Translations under genes and position numbers: made by a program
In this document: positions 17,383 to 25,745 of the stretch, one piece after another
How the letters are laid out: each line of letters begins with the position of its first letter
How positions within the stretch are numbered: position 1 is the stretch's first letter
Assembly (NCBI GenBank): GCA_902363835.1
Contig: CABJBM010000020.1
Span: forward strand, 1 to 64,000
Length of the DNA: 64,000 nt
Reading direction: 5' to 3'
Origin: Lachnospiraceae bacterium
GTDB lineage: Bacteria; Bacillota; Clostridia; Lachnospirales; Lachnospiraceae
Notes under the pieces: model-generated
Database searches by the model: none
What the model was told of the DNA's origin: nothing
Seen by the model: the letters and a program-made list of their open reading frames with translations, nothing else

Positions 17383-18024
17383 TTGCAACTAATTCTAACG
17401 TATTTTTCCAAACATTCCTCTGACTATATCCTATTGGTAAAGGAACATATCTTAATTAGCCTCAGTACCGTTATTCTTGCGATGATCATCGCTATTCCTC
17501 TTGGGATTCTGTGCACCTCGTATGATTTCCTTTACAAGGGAGTCAAGAGGCTTTTCGGAACGCTGCGTATTGTACCAAGCCTGGCTATTTTGGTGCTGTT
17601 CATACCGATAGTAGGAACAGGCGTGAAACTTGCGGTTCTGGCGTTGACCATTTTAGCTATCCCTCCCATTCTGATCAATACTGCACTGGCCTTTCGCACA
17701 CTGCCTGAAGCTGTGCTGGAAACAGCCCTGGGAATGGGAATGGGAGCATGGCGGACCTTTTTTATAGTAAAAATACCACTGGCTTTTCCGCTTGTTTTTG
17801 CAGGAATTAAAACCGCTGTTGTCGAAGTGATTGCAAGCGCTACCCTTGCTGCCTATGTCGGTGCCGGGGGACTGGGAAGCTTAATTTTTACAGGGCTGGG
17901 GCTGATGAGGACGGACCTGCTGCTGATCGGCGGCGTTTCTGTAGGAATCCTTTCGCTGCTTTCGGGTTATTTACTTAACCGATTGGATCATAGGATTACA
18001 AAATATAAAACAGTAAATGACTAG
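17383..18024 (+). CDS. OpuC/OsmF-type ABC importer permease 1
   Basis: This 213-residue inner-membrane protein has about six helices and the EAA-like loop PEAVLETALGMGMGAWRTFFIVKIPLA (about residues 109-135), split across the fourth and fifth helices. It belongs to the ProW/OpuCB permease group for quaternary amines and related solutes. The start is TTG 17383 with a GGCGGAG ribosome site; no better start is in frame. It has a paralogous partner at 20646, so the importer probably uses a heterodimer. It is the first gene of a six-gene operon. Confidence 0.88.
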   Translation: MQLILTYFSKHSSDYILLVKEHILISLSTVILAMIIAIPLGILCTSYDFLYKGVKRLFGTLRIVPSLAILVLFIPIVGTGVKLAVLALTILAIPPILINTALAFRTLPEAVLETALGMGMGAWRTFFIVKIPLAFPLVFAGIKTAVVEVIASATLAAYVGAGGLGSLIFTGLGLMRTDLLLIGGVSVGILSLLSGYLLNRLDHRITKYKTVND

Positions 18025-18036
18025 GAGGAAACAACC

Positions 18037-18951
18037 ATGAAACATTCAGTTATGAAAAAAGTATCTTTATTTTTAATCTTGACGTTCCTTATCTCTATGG
18101 CAGCAGGCTGCTCTTCCCAGAAATCAGGTGATGCCGGTTCTGCTGATCAGAAGGCAATCAAAATAGGAACAAAGAATTTTACGGAAAATTTAATCCTGGG
18201 CGAGATTTACGCACTGGCTTTGGAAGACAAAGGCTTTAAAGTGGAACGAGTATTCGATATTGCAAGTTCTGTGGTACATACATCTTTGGTAAACGGTGAT
18301 ATAGATCTCTACCCTGAGTATACGGGGACCGGTTTGTTAGCCGTGTTAAAGCTTCCGCTGGAAACCGATCCTCAAAAAGTATATGACACCGTAAAAGAAG
18401 AGTATGCAAAAAAGTTTAATGTAGTCTGGTTGAATTACGCGCAGGCGAATGACGGCCAGGGATTGGTGATCACTACCGAAGCTTCGGAGAAATATGGAAT
18501 CAAAACCATTTCAGATCTTCAGAAGAATGCAACCAAGCTGAGATTCGCTTCCCAGGGAGAATTTGATGTAAGGGAAGACGGTATTCCTGCACTGGAGGCA
18601 ACATATGGGAAATTTGACTGGGCGTCCTCCAAGGTGTACGATAATTCGCTGAAGTATGAAGTTCTGGCAGCAGGAGAAGCCGATGTGGCTCCAGCATCAA
18701 CAACAGAAGGAAACCTCATTGATCCTAAGTTTACCTTGCTGGAGGATGACAAAGCCGTCTGGCCGCCTTACAACATTGCTCCTGTAGTCAGAAAAGAGGT
18801 TTTGGATGCAAATCCTGATATAGCGGAAATCCTCAATGCTGTCAACTCTAAAATCGATATCAAGACCATTACAGAATTAAATGCCCAGGTGGATGTGAAC
18901 AAAAGGGAATATGAAGAAGTAGGAAAGGAATTCTATGATTCCATTAAATAA
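18037..18951 (+). CDS. OpuCC/OsmF-type solute-binding lipoprotein
   Basis: The 304-residue protein has a lipoprotein signal with lipobox MAAGC (Cys25). The family-12 (OpuAC) binding fold follows: IKIGTKNFTENLILGEIYALALEDKG, DLYPEYTGTG (about residue 90) and WPPYNIAPVVRKEVL near the C-terminus. Family members bind glycine betaine, choline, carnitine or ergothioneine through an aromatic cage. The WLNYAQAND loop would carry cage residues here. The ligand cannot be assigned, and the Fe-S and MetY-like neighbours argue against a simple osmoprotectant role. Confidence 0.88.
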   Translation: MKHSVMKKVSLFLILTFLISMAAGCSSQKSGDAGSADQKAIKIGTKNFTENLILGEIYALALEDKGFKVERVFDIASSVVHTSLVNGDIDLYPEYTGTGLLAVLKLPLETDPQKVYDTVKEEYAKKFNVVWLNYAQANDGQGLVITTEASEKYGIKTISDLQKNATKLRFASQGEFDVREDGIPALEATYGKFDWASSKVYDNSLKYEVLAAGEADVAPASTTEGNLIDPKFTLLEDDKAVWPPYNIAPVVRKEVLDANPDIAEILNAVNSKIDIKTITELNAQVDVNKREYEEVGKEFYDSIK

Positions 18952-18968
18952 CGGCGGAGGCAGAAGAT

Positions 18969-19871
18969 ATGAAGAACCTTGTGTTTATAAAGAAGTTTCA
19001 AATTCCTGAAGCTGCATATTCCAATATAGATAAATTATTTACACCAGAAGAGATAGAATTTGTAAGCCGGATGGAGCTGAAGGTTTTTTCGGAAGAAGAT
19101 GTAAGAGCCATGGGCCTGCCCGATCCTAAGGGCTTTTTGAAGAATAGTTATAAAAGAGGGATTGTATCCTTGGCGGATGAAGAAAAAGGAACATTCCGGA
19201 TATCTGACTTTTATAACAGGCTGGATATCTTTTCCATATCGGAAACGGAAACCTATCGAAGTTTTTCCAAAGAAGACAGAGAGGCTCTTGATGAGTGGTA
19301 TTTCCAGGCCTATTACAGCGGATTGGACCCGGATCCCTACCGTCCCCCTACGGCGGATGAAATAATGCCACTGGATGAGGTGCTTGATTTCATCGATAAA
19401 CAGGAGCGGCCGGTTTATCTCAATTACTGCGATTGCAGAAGCTTGCGGGGAGACTGCGGTTTACCCACAAAGACCTGTATTACCTATAAAAACGGCATAA
19501 ACTCCTTTGCGCACCGGGGTCTGTCAGAACAGATCGATAAGGAGAAGGCAAAGGAAGTCGTAAGAAAGGCCGATCAGGCAGGGCTGATGCATACGGTAAA
19601 CCCCAACGGGATCTGCAATTGCTGCGGAGACTGCTGCTACCTGTTTCGGGGCCAGAAGAAAAGAAACAGTCTGGGAATCTGGCCTAAGGCCTCATATATT
19701 ATTGATTTCGATAGTTCAAAGTGCATCCAATGCGGCAGGTGCGTCAAACGCTGCAGCTTTGAAGTGTTTTATAAAGAAGGGGAAATCCGGAAGGATGCAT
19801 CAAAATGTGTTGGCTGCGGTGTCTGCGTCCAGGGCTGCCCTGTAAAGGCGTTGTCATTGAAAGGAAGATAA
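18969..19871 (+). CDS. Cysteine-rich protein with two C-terminal [4Fe-4S] ferredoxin motifs
   Basis: The N-terminal half has few motifs. A central YCDCRSLRGDCGLPTKTC (about residues 152-169) and ICNCCGDCC (about 215-223) form an unusual cysteine cluster. Two classical CxxCxxCxxxC motifs start at about Cys252 and Cys280 and end CP or CS, typical of [4Fe-4S] centres. It is probably a cytoplasmic electron carrier or a small oxidoreductase. It lies inside the ABC importer operon, 17 bases after the binding protein and 4 bases before the ATPase, so it is likely linked to the imported compound. Its substrate is unknown. Confidence 0.8.
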   Translation: MKNLVFIKKFQIPEAAYSNIDKLFTPEEIEFVSRMELKVFSEEDVRAMGLPDPKGFLKNSYKRGIVSLADEEKGTFRISDFYNRLDIFSISETETYRSFSKEDREALDEWYFQAYYSGLDPDPYRPPTADEIMPLDEVLDFIDKQERPVYLNYCDCRSLRGDCGLPTKTCITYKNGINSFAHRGLSEQIDKEKAKEVVRKADQAGLMHTVNPNGICNCCGDCCYLFRGQKKRNSLGIWPKASYIIDFDSSKCIQCGRCVKRCSFEVFYKEGEIRKDASKCVGCGVCVQGCPVKALSLKGR

Positions 19872-19875
19872 GGTT

Positions 19876-20646
19876 ATGGCTGTTGCTGTTGAATTTATGA
19901 ATGTCAATAAACGGTTTCCCAAGGCGAACTATAATGCTTTGGAAAGTGTGAACTTAAGCATTGAGGAAGGAGAACTTATTACAATACTGGGAACTTCAGG
20001 CTGCGGAAAAACCACGCTTTTAAAAATGATAAACCGTATATTTGAACCCGACAGCGGTGAAATCAGACTGTTTGGCAGCAGCATCAAAGAAATGGACCCT
20101 GTAAAGCTTAGAAGAGGGATCGGTTATGTCATTCAGCAGATCGGGCTGTTTCCTCATATGACCATTTATAATAATATTGCCACTGTCCCCAAGATTCTCG
20201 GTTGGGAAAAAAAGCGGATCAACGACAGGATTGAAGAGCTTTTTGACCTGGTGAACCTGGAGGCAAAGGAGTTTAAGTCCCGCTATCCCGCGCAGCTTTC
20301 CGGGGGACAGCAGCAGAGAGTCGGGCTGGCAAGAGCACTGGCAGGATATCCGGCAGTAATGCTCTTTGACGAACCCTTTGGGGCCATTGATGCAATCAAT
20401 CGGGAAAATCTTCAAGATGAACTTCTCAAAATTCATGAGAAATCGAAAAAGACTTTTCTTTTTGTAACCCATGATATTAACGAAGCCTTTAAGCTGGGCA
20501 CACGGGTACTGATCATGGATAAAGGAAAGGTGAAGCAATTTGATTCCCCCGGGGAGATCACAGCTCATCCTGCTGATGAATTTGTTGAGGCCCTGATCAG
20601 AACCGCCGGAAAGAACTATATTCTTTCGGATAAGGGAGGGATCTGA
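19876..20646 (+). CDS. OpuCA/ProV-type ABC importer ATPase
   Basis: The 256-residue ATPase has Walker A GTSGCGKTT (about residues 38-46), a Q-loop VIQQIGLFPHMT, signature LSGGQQQRVGLARAL, Walker B VMLFDEPFGA and switch His in FVTHD. It lacks the C-terminal CBS pair found in osmotically gated OpuA/OpuC ATPases, so osmotic gating is unlikely. Its stop overlaps the second permease start by one base (TGATG). It powers the 17383/20646 permease pair. Confidence 0.93.
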   Translation: MAVAVEFMNVNKRFPKANYNALESVNLSIEEGELITILGTSGCGKTTLLKMINRIFEPDSGEIRLFGSSIKEMDPVKLRRGIGYVIQQIGLFPHMTIYNNIATVPKILGWEKKRINDRIEELFDLVNLEAKEFKSRYPAQLSGGQQQRVGLARALAGYPAVMLFDEPFGAIDAINRENLQDELLKIHEKSKKTFLFVTHDINEAFKLGTRVLIMDKGKVKQFDSPGEITAHPADEFVEALIRTAGKNYILSDKGGI

Positions 20647-21284
20647 TGATAGGCTATTTAAGTACATATCAGGAAAAGTTGCTGACCGCTTTGGTGCAGC
20701 ACCTGCAGATCGTAGGAATCACACTGATTATTTCTATTTTGCTGGCTTTTGCCATCACCCTGCTGAGCATTTGGTCGGAGTGGCTGGTAAATGCAGCGAT
20801 TCAGATTTTCAGTGTCATCTATTCCATACCAAGCCTTGCACTCTTTGCAATGCTCATCCCGATTATGGGAATTGGCAGAAATACGGCGATCTTCGTTTTG
20901 GTGCTTTATAATCAGTTTCTTTTGCTGCGTAATATTATGGCTGGATTAAAGGGGGTGGATGAGCCGGTTCTGGAAGCAGCTTTGGGAATGGGAATGAACC
21001 GGTGGCAGATTTTATACAAGGTGAAGCTGCCTCTTGCACTGCCCGTAATTATGGCTGGAATTCATCTGTCAATCATATCTACCATCGGTATTGCAACCAT
21101 TGCCGCCACTATCAATGCCGGCGGTCTGGGTACCATACTGTTTGACGGGCTTCGTACAATGAATACTTATAAAATCCTTTGGGGCACGATCTTTTGCGCT
21201 GGCATCGCGTGGGCGGCAGATGTATTGCTTCAGATGATTGAATCAATATTATACAAAAAGGTGGGATTTAAACATGAGCTATGA
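20646..21284 (+). CDS. OpuC/OsmF-type ABC importer permease 2
   Basis: The 212-residue paralogue of the first permease has matching topology and coupling loop EPVLEAALGMGMNRWQILYKVKLPLA. It is translationally coupled to the ATPase at its start (one-base overlap), and its end overlaps the MetY-like gene by 11 bases. The tight packing indicates that importer and PLP enzyme are made together. Confidence 0.88.
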   Translation: MIGYLSTYQEKLLTALVQHLQIVGITLIISILLAFAITLLSIWSEWLVNAAIQIFSVIYSIPSLALFAMLIPIMGIGRNTAIFVLVLYNQFLLLRNIMAGLKGVDEPVLEAALGMGMNRWQILYKVKLPLALPVIMAGIHLSIISTIGIATIAATINAGGLGTILFDGLRTMNTYKILWGTIFCAGIAWAADVLLQMIESILYKKVGFKHEL

Positions 21285-22572
21285 GGCATACAAAGACAGT
21301 TCTCTCGGTTTTACGACAAGGCAGCTTCATGCGGGATATAACCCGGGAGAGCATTACCGTTCCAAAGCGGTACCGATTTATCATACCGCAGCCTTTGAAC
21401 TGGGTGATTTTGACCGCTGCACAAGGCTTTTCGACTATTCGGAAGAAGGGCATTCCTATGTGAGATTTTCCAATCCTACAAATGATGTACTTGAAAAAAG
21501 AATAGCTTCCTTAGAGGGCGGAAGTGCAGCCCTTTCCTTAAGTTCAGGCATGGCAGCCATTTCCAATACATTTTTGAATCTTGCAACAGCCGGGGATGAG
21601 ATTGCGGCGGTTCAGACTCTATACGGCGGGAGTACTACCCTGCTGAATAAAATCCTGCCCGAGTACGGGATCAGGGGCCGGTTCATTGAGGACGAAAACG
21701 ATATTGAATCCTATAAACGGGCAATCAATGAAAAAACAAAAGCCATTTATATTGAAAGCCTGGGAAATCCGGGAATGAACATCGTAGATATTGAGGCCAT
21801 TGCAAAGCTTGCCCATGAAAACGGCATTCCCCTGGTCATTGACAATACCTTTGCAACTCCTTATCTTATCAAGGCTTTCGACCACGGGGCCGACATTTTA
21901 TGTTATTCTGCCACGAAATATCTGGCGGGTCATGGCACCATCATCGTGGGTCTTGTGGTGGAAAAGGGAGGTTTTAATTGGCATAACGGAAAATTCCCTC
22001 AGTTTGATTCTTTTTATGAAGAGTATAAGGACTCAATCGGGGAGGAAGAGCTGAGAAAAAACATCTTTACCAAGAGGCTTCGTATCCGGTATCTGACGGA
22101 CTTTGGATCCCATTTAAGCCCGACCAATGCCTTTTATCTCCTGCAGGGTATAAAAACCCTGTCCCTTCGCATGGAACGCCATGTGGAAAATGCCTTAAAG
22201 GTGGCACAATTCCTGGAAAGCCATCCGCAGATTCTGCAGGTATCCTATCCGGGATTGGAGAGCAGCCCTTACTATGACCTGGCGAAAAAATATTTTCCAA
22301 AAGGTCCCGGCGCAATACTGTCCATCCGCCTAAAGGGAGGTTTGGAGGCAGCCAGGAAGGTGCTGGAGCGGGTTCGCATTTTCGATTACATGGTAAACGT
22401 GGGAGATGCAAAGTCTTTGATCGTACATTCCGCAACCTCCACGCATTTTGGCCAGTCAAAGGAGCAAAGGGAAAAAGCAGGAGTTTATGATGATACCCTT
22501 CGTTTGTCCGTGGGCATTGAAGATGCGGAGGATCTTATTGCAGATTTGAAGCAGGCATTGGATTCGCTGTAG
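21274..22572 (+). CDS. metY: O-acetylhomoserine sulfhydrylase-like PLP enzyme (Cys/Met metabolism family)
   Basis: The 432-residue protein begins with FTTRQLHAGY and continues with YVRFSNPTNDVLEKRIASLEGG, YGGSTTLLNKILPEYGI, VIDNTFATPYL and the PLP lysine in CYSATKYLAGHGT. These are hallmarks of the MetY/cystathionine gamma-synthase family, whose MetY branch joins sulfide or thiols to O-acetylhomoserine. ATG 21274 is used because AGGTGGG precedes it and the overlap with the permease is short. Its place in an importer/Fe-S operon suggests it uses a sulfur (or selenium) group released from the imported compound; this is inference. Confidence 0.87.
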   Translation: MSYEAYKDSSLGFTTRQLHAGYNPGEHYRSKAVPIYHTAAFELGDFDRCTRLFDYSEEGHSYVRFSNPTNDVLEKRIASLEGGSAALSLSSGMAAISNTFLNLATAGDEIAAVQTLYGGSTTLLNKILPEYGIRGRFIEDENDIESYKRAINEKTKAIYIESLGNPGMNIVDIEAIAKLAHENGIPLVIDNTFATPYLIKAFDHGADILCYSATKYLAGHGTIIVGLVVEKGGFNWHNGKFPQFDSFYEEYKDSIGEEELRKNIFTKRLRIRYLTDFGSHLSPTNAFYLLQGIKTLSLRMERHVENALKVAQFLESHPQILQVSYPGLESSPYYDLAKKYFPKGPGAILSIRLKGGLEAARKVLERVRIFDYMVNVGDAKSLIVHSATSTHFGQSKEQREKAGVYDDTLRLSVGIEDAEDLIADLKQALDSL

Positions 22573-22699
22573 GGGAATTTATATAAAAAATAATTAAGCT
22601 AAATCAAAAAAGCAGATCTTCGCCTGAACTGCTTCCCGTCAAGTAGACAATGAAAAAAATAAAAAGTTTTCTGCCAGTGAGGGCATTCACTGGCAGTTT

Positions 22700-23628
22700 T
22701 TATGCTGCCAAGTAACTTTTGTGCTTTTCTAACGGTGTCAATACTCCAAGATTCCTTTGCAATCGTTTGTCATTATAATAATCAATATAGCTTTTAATCA
22801 TAGTTTCAAGTGATTCTCTATGGGTAAATTTGCACCCATAGTATCGTTCACGTTTTATAATCCCCCAAACCCTTCCATCGGGCCATTATCTATGCATTTG
22901 CCAACTCTGGACATGCTCTGTTTCATACCTGCCGTCTCCAGTTTCTCATGAAAAGCACGGTTCGTGTATTGGAACCCACGATCACTGTGGAACAATGGAT
23001 GGGCATCCGGATTTGCTGCAACAGCTTGATCAAATGTATTAAAAACCAATGGGTTATTATTTCGATCACCAATAACAAAGGCGACAATACGGCGATCAAA
23101 TAAATCCAGAATCGCACTTAAGTAGAGCTTTCGTTTTTCGCCGTTTTCATAATACTTGAACTCGGTTACATCTGTGTGCCATTTTTCATTGGGCGCATCA
23201 GCGGTGAATTCACGTCTCAACTCATTCTCTGCTAGATACTGTGGGGTGTCCGCTTGCCTTGTACAGCCATTGTTTCCATACTTTATGGTGGATTTTATCT
23301 TCTGACTGCGGCAGATCCGTAAGATACGCTTATCATTTACATCGATATCATGATAACGTTCCAGATCATCCCGAATTCTCCGGTATCCTTTGTCAGGACT
23401 TTCTGTATGAATCTCTTTAATCACTTTTGCTATCCGCTGATTCAGGACTTCATTTTCAGGAATTTCCCGCTTTAACCATTTATAATAAGCTGCTCTGGAG
23501 ACTTCTCCCAGCTTGCAAAGAGCCTGAATTGGATAGGTATGTTCTTCGTTTTCTTCTTTGATTGTCTGATAAATAAATTCATATCGGACCAGACTTAGCT
23601 TCGCCTCCCCTCGATCTCTTCGAGTTTT
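22700..23628 (-). pseudogene. IS3-family OrfB (DDE integrase), frameshifted
   Basis: The reading frame enters from orfA by -1 slippage at the A7 run (complement of 23625-23631) and runs through YRRIRDDLERYHD, WHTDVTEFKYY (first Asp), LFHSDRGFQYT (second Asp) and DNGPMEGF (catalytic Glu). One T is then missing near 22869, giving GFGGL-stop at 22855 instead of GFWGIIKRERYYG. The restored frame continues SYIDYYNDKRLQRNLG to a TAA at 22700. Everything needed for the RNase H-like core is present except the last helix region. Confidence 0.85.
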
Positions 23629-24278
23629 TTTAAGAAAGATACCTCCATTTCAGCGCGCTCTTTTTCAGCACGCAAAATCTTATTTTCGGCGCGCAGCTTT
23701 TCAAGTTCACTCATTTCGGCATCCGTTTTACGTTTTCCACGCCGGTCCAGAAGTCCATTTACACCTACATCCTCATACTTTATCGTATAGTTGCGGGCCT
23801 GCTGATAAGAGACCTGGTACTTATCGGCTGTTTCTGCATAGTTGTGTTCATGAGCGATACAATACTGTACGATTTCAACTCTTTCATCAAATGTGGTTTT
23901 TCTGCCCTTAGTCATAATCGGCTTTCCTCCTGTCCCGGAAGCTTTCAGCTCCATATGACCATTATACTTTAAAATCCAGTTCCGTAGTTGGCTTGTTGAA
24001 CGAATTCCGTATTTTTTGCAGATATGCAAATATGAGCCTTCTCCATTTAAATAATCCAACACTGCGTTCCTTTTAGCATCCACAGAATATGCGGTGTTTT
24101 TAGAAGTAGTATTAAGCCCGGTTGCCCCTAATGACTGATATAGAGATATCCATTCTAATACCCTGTATCTATTAATGCCTAATAGCTTAGCTTCATGATA
24201 TGCAGAAGTTTTTCCAGATAAACATCGTAAAACAACTTCTATTTTTGTTTCAGATGAAAATTTAGCTTTTCTTCCCAT
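23595..24278 (-). CDS. IS3-family OrfA (transposase DNA-binding subunit)
   Basis: The 227-residue protein has two HTH segments (LLGINRYRVLEWISLYQ and KYGIRSTSQLRNWILKY), a third ADKYQVSYQQARNYTIKYE, and a C-terminal leucine-zipper-like coiled coil LEKLRAENKILRAEKERAEMEVSFLKKLEE. This is typical of IS3 group proteins that bind the terminal repeats and control transposition. GGAGGGAG lies 8 bases before the ATG but is part of a hairpin arm (see 24282-24343). The A7 slip site for OrfAB fusion is in the last codons. Confidence 0.9.
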   Translation of the reverse strand: MGRKAKFSSETKIEVVLRCLSGKTSAYHEAKLLGINRYRVLEWISLYQSLGATGLNTTSKNTAYSVDAKRNAVLDYLNGEGSYLHICKKYGIRSTSQLRNWILKYNGHMELKASGTGGKPIMTKGRKTTFDERVEIVQYCIAHEHNYAETADKYQVSYQQARNYTIKYEDVGVNGLLDRRGKRKTDAEMSELEKLRAENKILRAEKERAEMEVSFLKKLEEIEGRRS

Positions 24279-24281
24279 AAA

Positions 24282-24343
24282 ATATGCTCCCTCCCAGATG
24301 ACAAGTTTTTTTATTTCACTTGTCTACCTAGAAGGGAGCATAT
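24282..24343 (-). promoter_or_regulatory. Hairpin that hides the transposase ribosome site in read-through RNA
   Basis: ATATGCTCCCT (24282-24292) and AGGGAGCATAT (24333-24343) are perfectly complementary over 11 bp, and GACAAGT/ACTTGTC extends the stem inside. In leftward transcripts from outside the IS, the GGAGGGAG ribosome site would be paired. Transcripts starting inside would lack the upstream arm. IS10 and IS50 use the same logic. Confidence 0.6.
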
Positions 24344-24561
24344 CAGCCATAAGGGGAAGGTCTGCTTTTTATATGGACTGTGAAAGGATTTAAATCCGGT
24401 GATCATCCAGGATAAAGAAGTTGATAAATTTGGAATATACAATATACTTATTATAAAAGAAAAAAGACATTTCTTACATTGTGGCTGATATCAGAATAGA
24501 CGTTTGAGAAAGGGAATCCGATAGAACTTGAAAATTTTAAAGAAATACGGGAGGATGATAG

Positions 24562-25377
24562 ATGTATATTGTTGCTTATCGTTTGTTAAATTTACTCAAT
24601 GACTGTGAGTTTGGTTCTACAGATGCGCATATCGCGAAAAGTCTGCTGGATATGATATACGAAGTTGAATTTTTGCCCATTGACCAGGTCGCAAAAAAAT
24701 GCCACATTTCCAAGTCAACACTTTCTAAATTCATAAAGCGCCTTGGTTTTGAGGATTACAAAGAGTTTAGGGATAATGTAAGGAATGAGAAGAAAAGAAG
24801 CAGATATACTGGAAATGAACAAAAATTGTCCATGAACGAGTTTATTGAAGCACAAGGAATTGAACGATATTTGAATGTCCTTTCTGGCGATATTAAGAAT
24901 TTTCTCTCTGGAATTAACATGGAGCAGATTCAAAAACTGGCAGAGGCTATTTATGAATATGATAAAATCGCTGCATTCGGAGCTGTTTATTCGGAAACGG
25001 TTGCTATGGATTTTATGTATATGTTTGCTGAGGAGAGGAAATATATAAAAACAAATCTCTTTGATATAAAGCAGGAACAATTTATTAATCAGGCAGACGA
25101 GGATACTCTGATTATTATATTTTCTAATTCCGGACAGTATATTTATAGGGATGGGCTGAAAGCTATGAATTCATCCAAATTATTTATCAAAAAAACCAAG
25201 GGCAAGATAGCGCTGATTACTTCCAACAAAGAGGCTGCATATGACTCCTGTATCACGTACCCGGTCTTATATCATTTAACAACGGATGTGCAGAATCACC
25301 TGATCCTTGAACGTATAGTCGTGGATCTGATTGTGGACGTCTACAGGAAAGTCAGGAAAAAGAAAAGAGAAGAATAG
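24562..25377 (+). CDS. RpiR/MurR-family regulator (HTH plus SIS)
   Basis: The 271-residue protein has an N-terminal RpiR helix-turn-helix (IDQVAKKCHISKSTLSKFIKRLGFEDYKEF, about residues 41-70) and a C-terminal SIS sugar-phosphate-binding domain (AAFGAVYSETVAMDFMYMF, LIIIFSNSGQYI, IALITSNKEAA). Such proteins sense phosphosugars. It is followed by its own terminator and precedes the mannose-type PTS operon, which it probably controls. GGGAGG lies 7 bases before ATG 24562. A TTGATA-16-TATACT promoter can be read at about 24425-24452. Confidence 0.88.
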   Translation: MYIVAYRLLNLLNDCEFGSTDAHIAKSLLDMIYEVEFLPIDQVAKKCHISKSTLSKFIKRLGFEDYKEFRDNVRNEKKRSRYTGNEQKLSMNEFIEAQGIERYLNVLSGDIKNFLSGINMEQIQKLAEAIYEYDKIAAFGAVYSETVAMDFMYMFAEERKYIKTNLFDIKQEQFINQADEDTLIIIFSNSGQYIYRDGLKAMNSSKLFIKKTKGKIALITSNKEAAYDSCITYPVLYHLTTDVQNHLILERIVVDLIVDVYRKVRKKKREE

Positions 25378-25385
25378 ATAAACCG

Positions 25386-25422
25386 AAAAAAGACAGACTT
25401 TCATAAGGAGTCTGTCTTTTTT
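25386..25422 (+). terminator. Terminator of the rpiR-type gene
   Basis: AAAAAGACAGACT and AGTCTGTCTTTTTT form a 10-12-bp stem around TTCATAAGG, with a six-T tail. The following 25423-25745 is a regulatory region with no convincing gene. Confidence 0.85.
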
Positions 25423-25534
25423 GTGAGAAGTGACTAAAATTTATTCCAATAATTAAGGTGAAGTTGCTAAAAAAGTTTCCAAAAAGCGAAATTTAAAGAT
25501 TTTTAAAGTGATTTTAATTATAATAAATTGCATG

Positions 25535-25550
25535 TTATTATGCATAATAA
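25535..25550. promoter_or_regulatory. Perfect 16-bp palindrome, PTS operator candidate
   Basis: TTATTATGCATAATAA is self-complementary over its full length, is flanked by two copies of AATAAATTG (25522-25530, 25547-25555), and lies 11 bases after a TATAAT (25519-25524). The position suggests a repressor site, most simply for the adjacent RpiR-type protein. Confidence 0.5.
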
Positions 25551-25745
25551 ATTGTTGAATTTGGGCATGAAAGGAGTAAGAGATGTTGGAGGGTTATAAA
25601 TGACCGTAGAATTATGGGGAGGGTGACATTGCCAATACAAAGACCGGATATTTTTGTTCCTGTTACAAAAGTTATCTTGAGAGAAAGTTGGTTTTTCATT
25701 GAAAGGGCCGTGATGTATTGAGTGAAAACGTTAGGAGGAAGGGAT

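Larger units (their letters stand above)
22625..24345. mobile_element. IS3-family insertion sequence, 1,721 bp
   Basis: The ends are imperfect 26-bp inverted repeats (18 matches), TGAACTGCTT... on the left and TGATATGCTC... on the right, both running into GTAGACAA. The flanking bases are GCC on both sides (22622-22624 and 24346-24348), a 3-bp target duplication as expected for IS3. It carries leftward orfA and a frameshift-linked orfB. A bidirectional hairpin CTGCCAGTGA/TCACTGGCAG (22671-22696) ends the transposase message. OrfB has lost one base, so the copy is probably immobile on its own. Confidence 0.9.
22605..24370 (+). terminator. Terminator of the ABC/MetY operon, split by an IS element
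   Basis: The left arm AAAAAGCAGATCTTC (22607-22621) and right arm GAAGGTCTGCTTTTT (24356-24370) pair over 15 positions with one G-U. The IS (22625-24345) lies between them. Removing it and one GCC copy restores a normal hairpin with a GCCATAAGGG loop and a T tract. Confidence 0.75.

Noticed and set aside
20020..20667. Leftward 215-codon frame opposite the ABC ATPase gene
   Set aside because: It lies antisense to a gene with all Walker and signature motifs and has no family features of its own.
25629..25721. TTG-initiated 30-codon frame before the mannose-type PTS
   Set aside because: It has a GGGAGGG site 8-10 bases upstream, but is very short and has no family or conservation evidence. Six- and eight-codon frames just before it look equally incidental.
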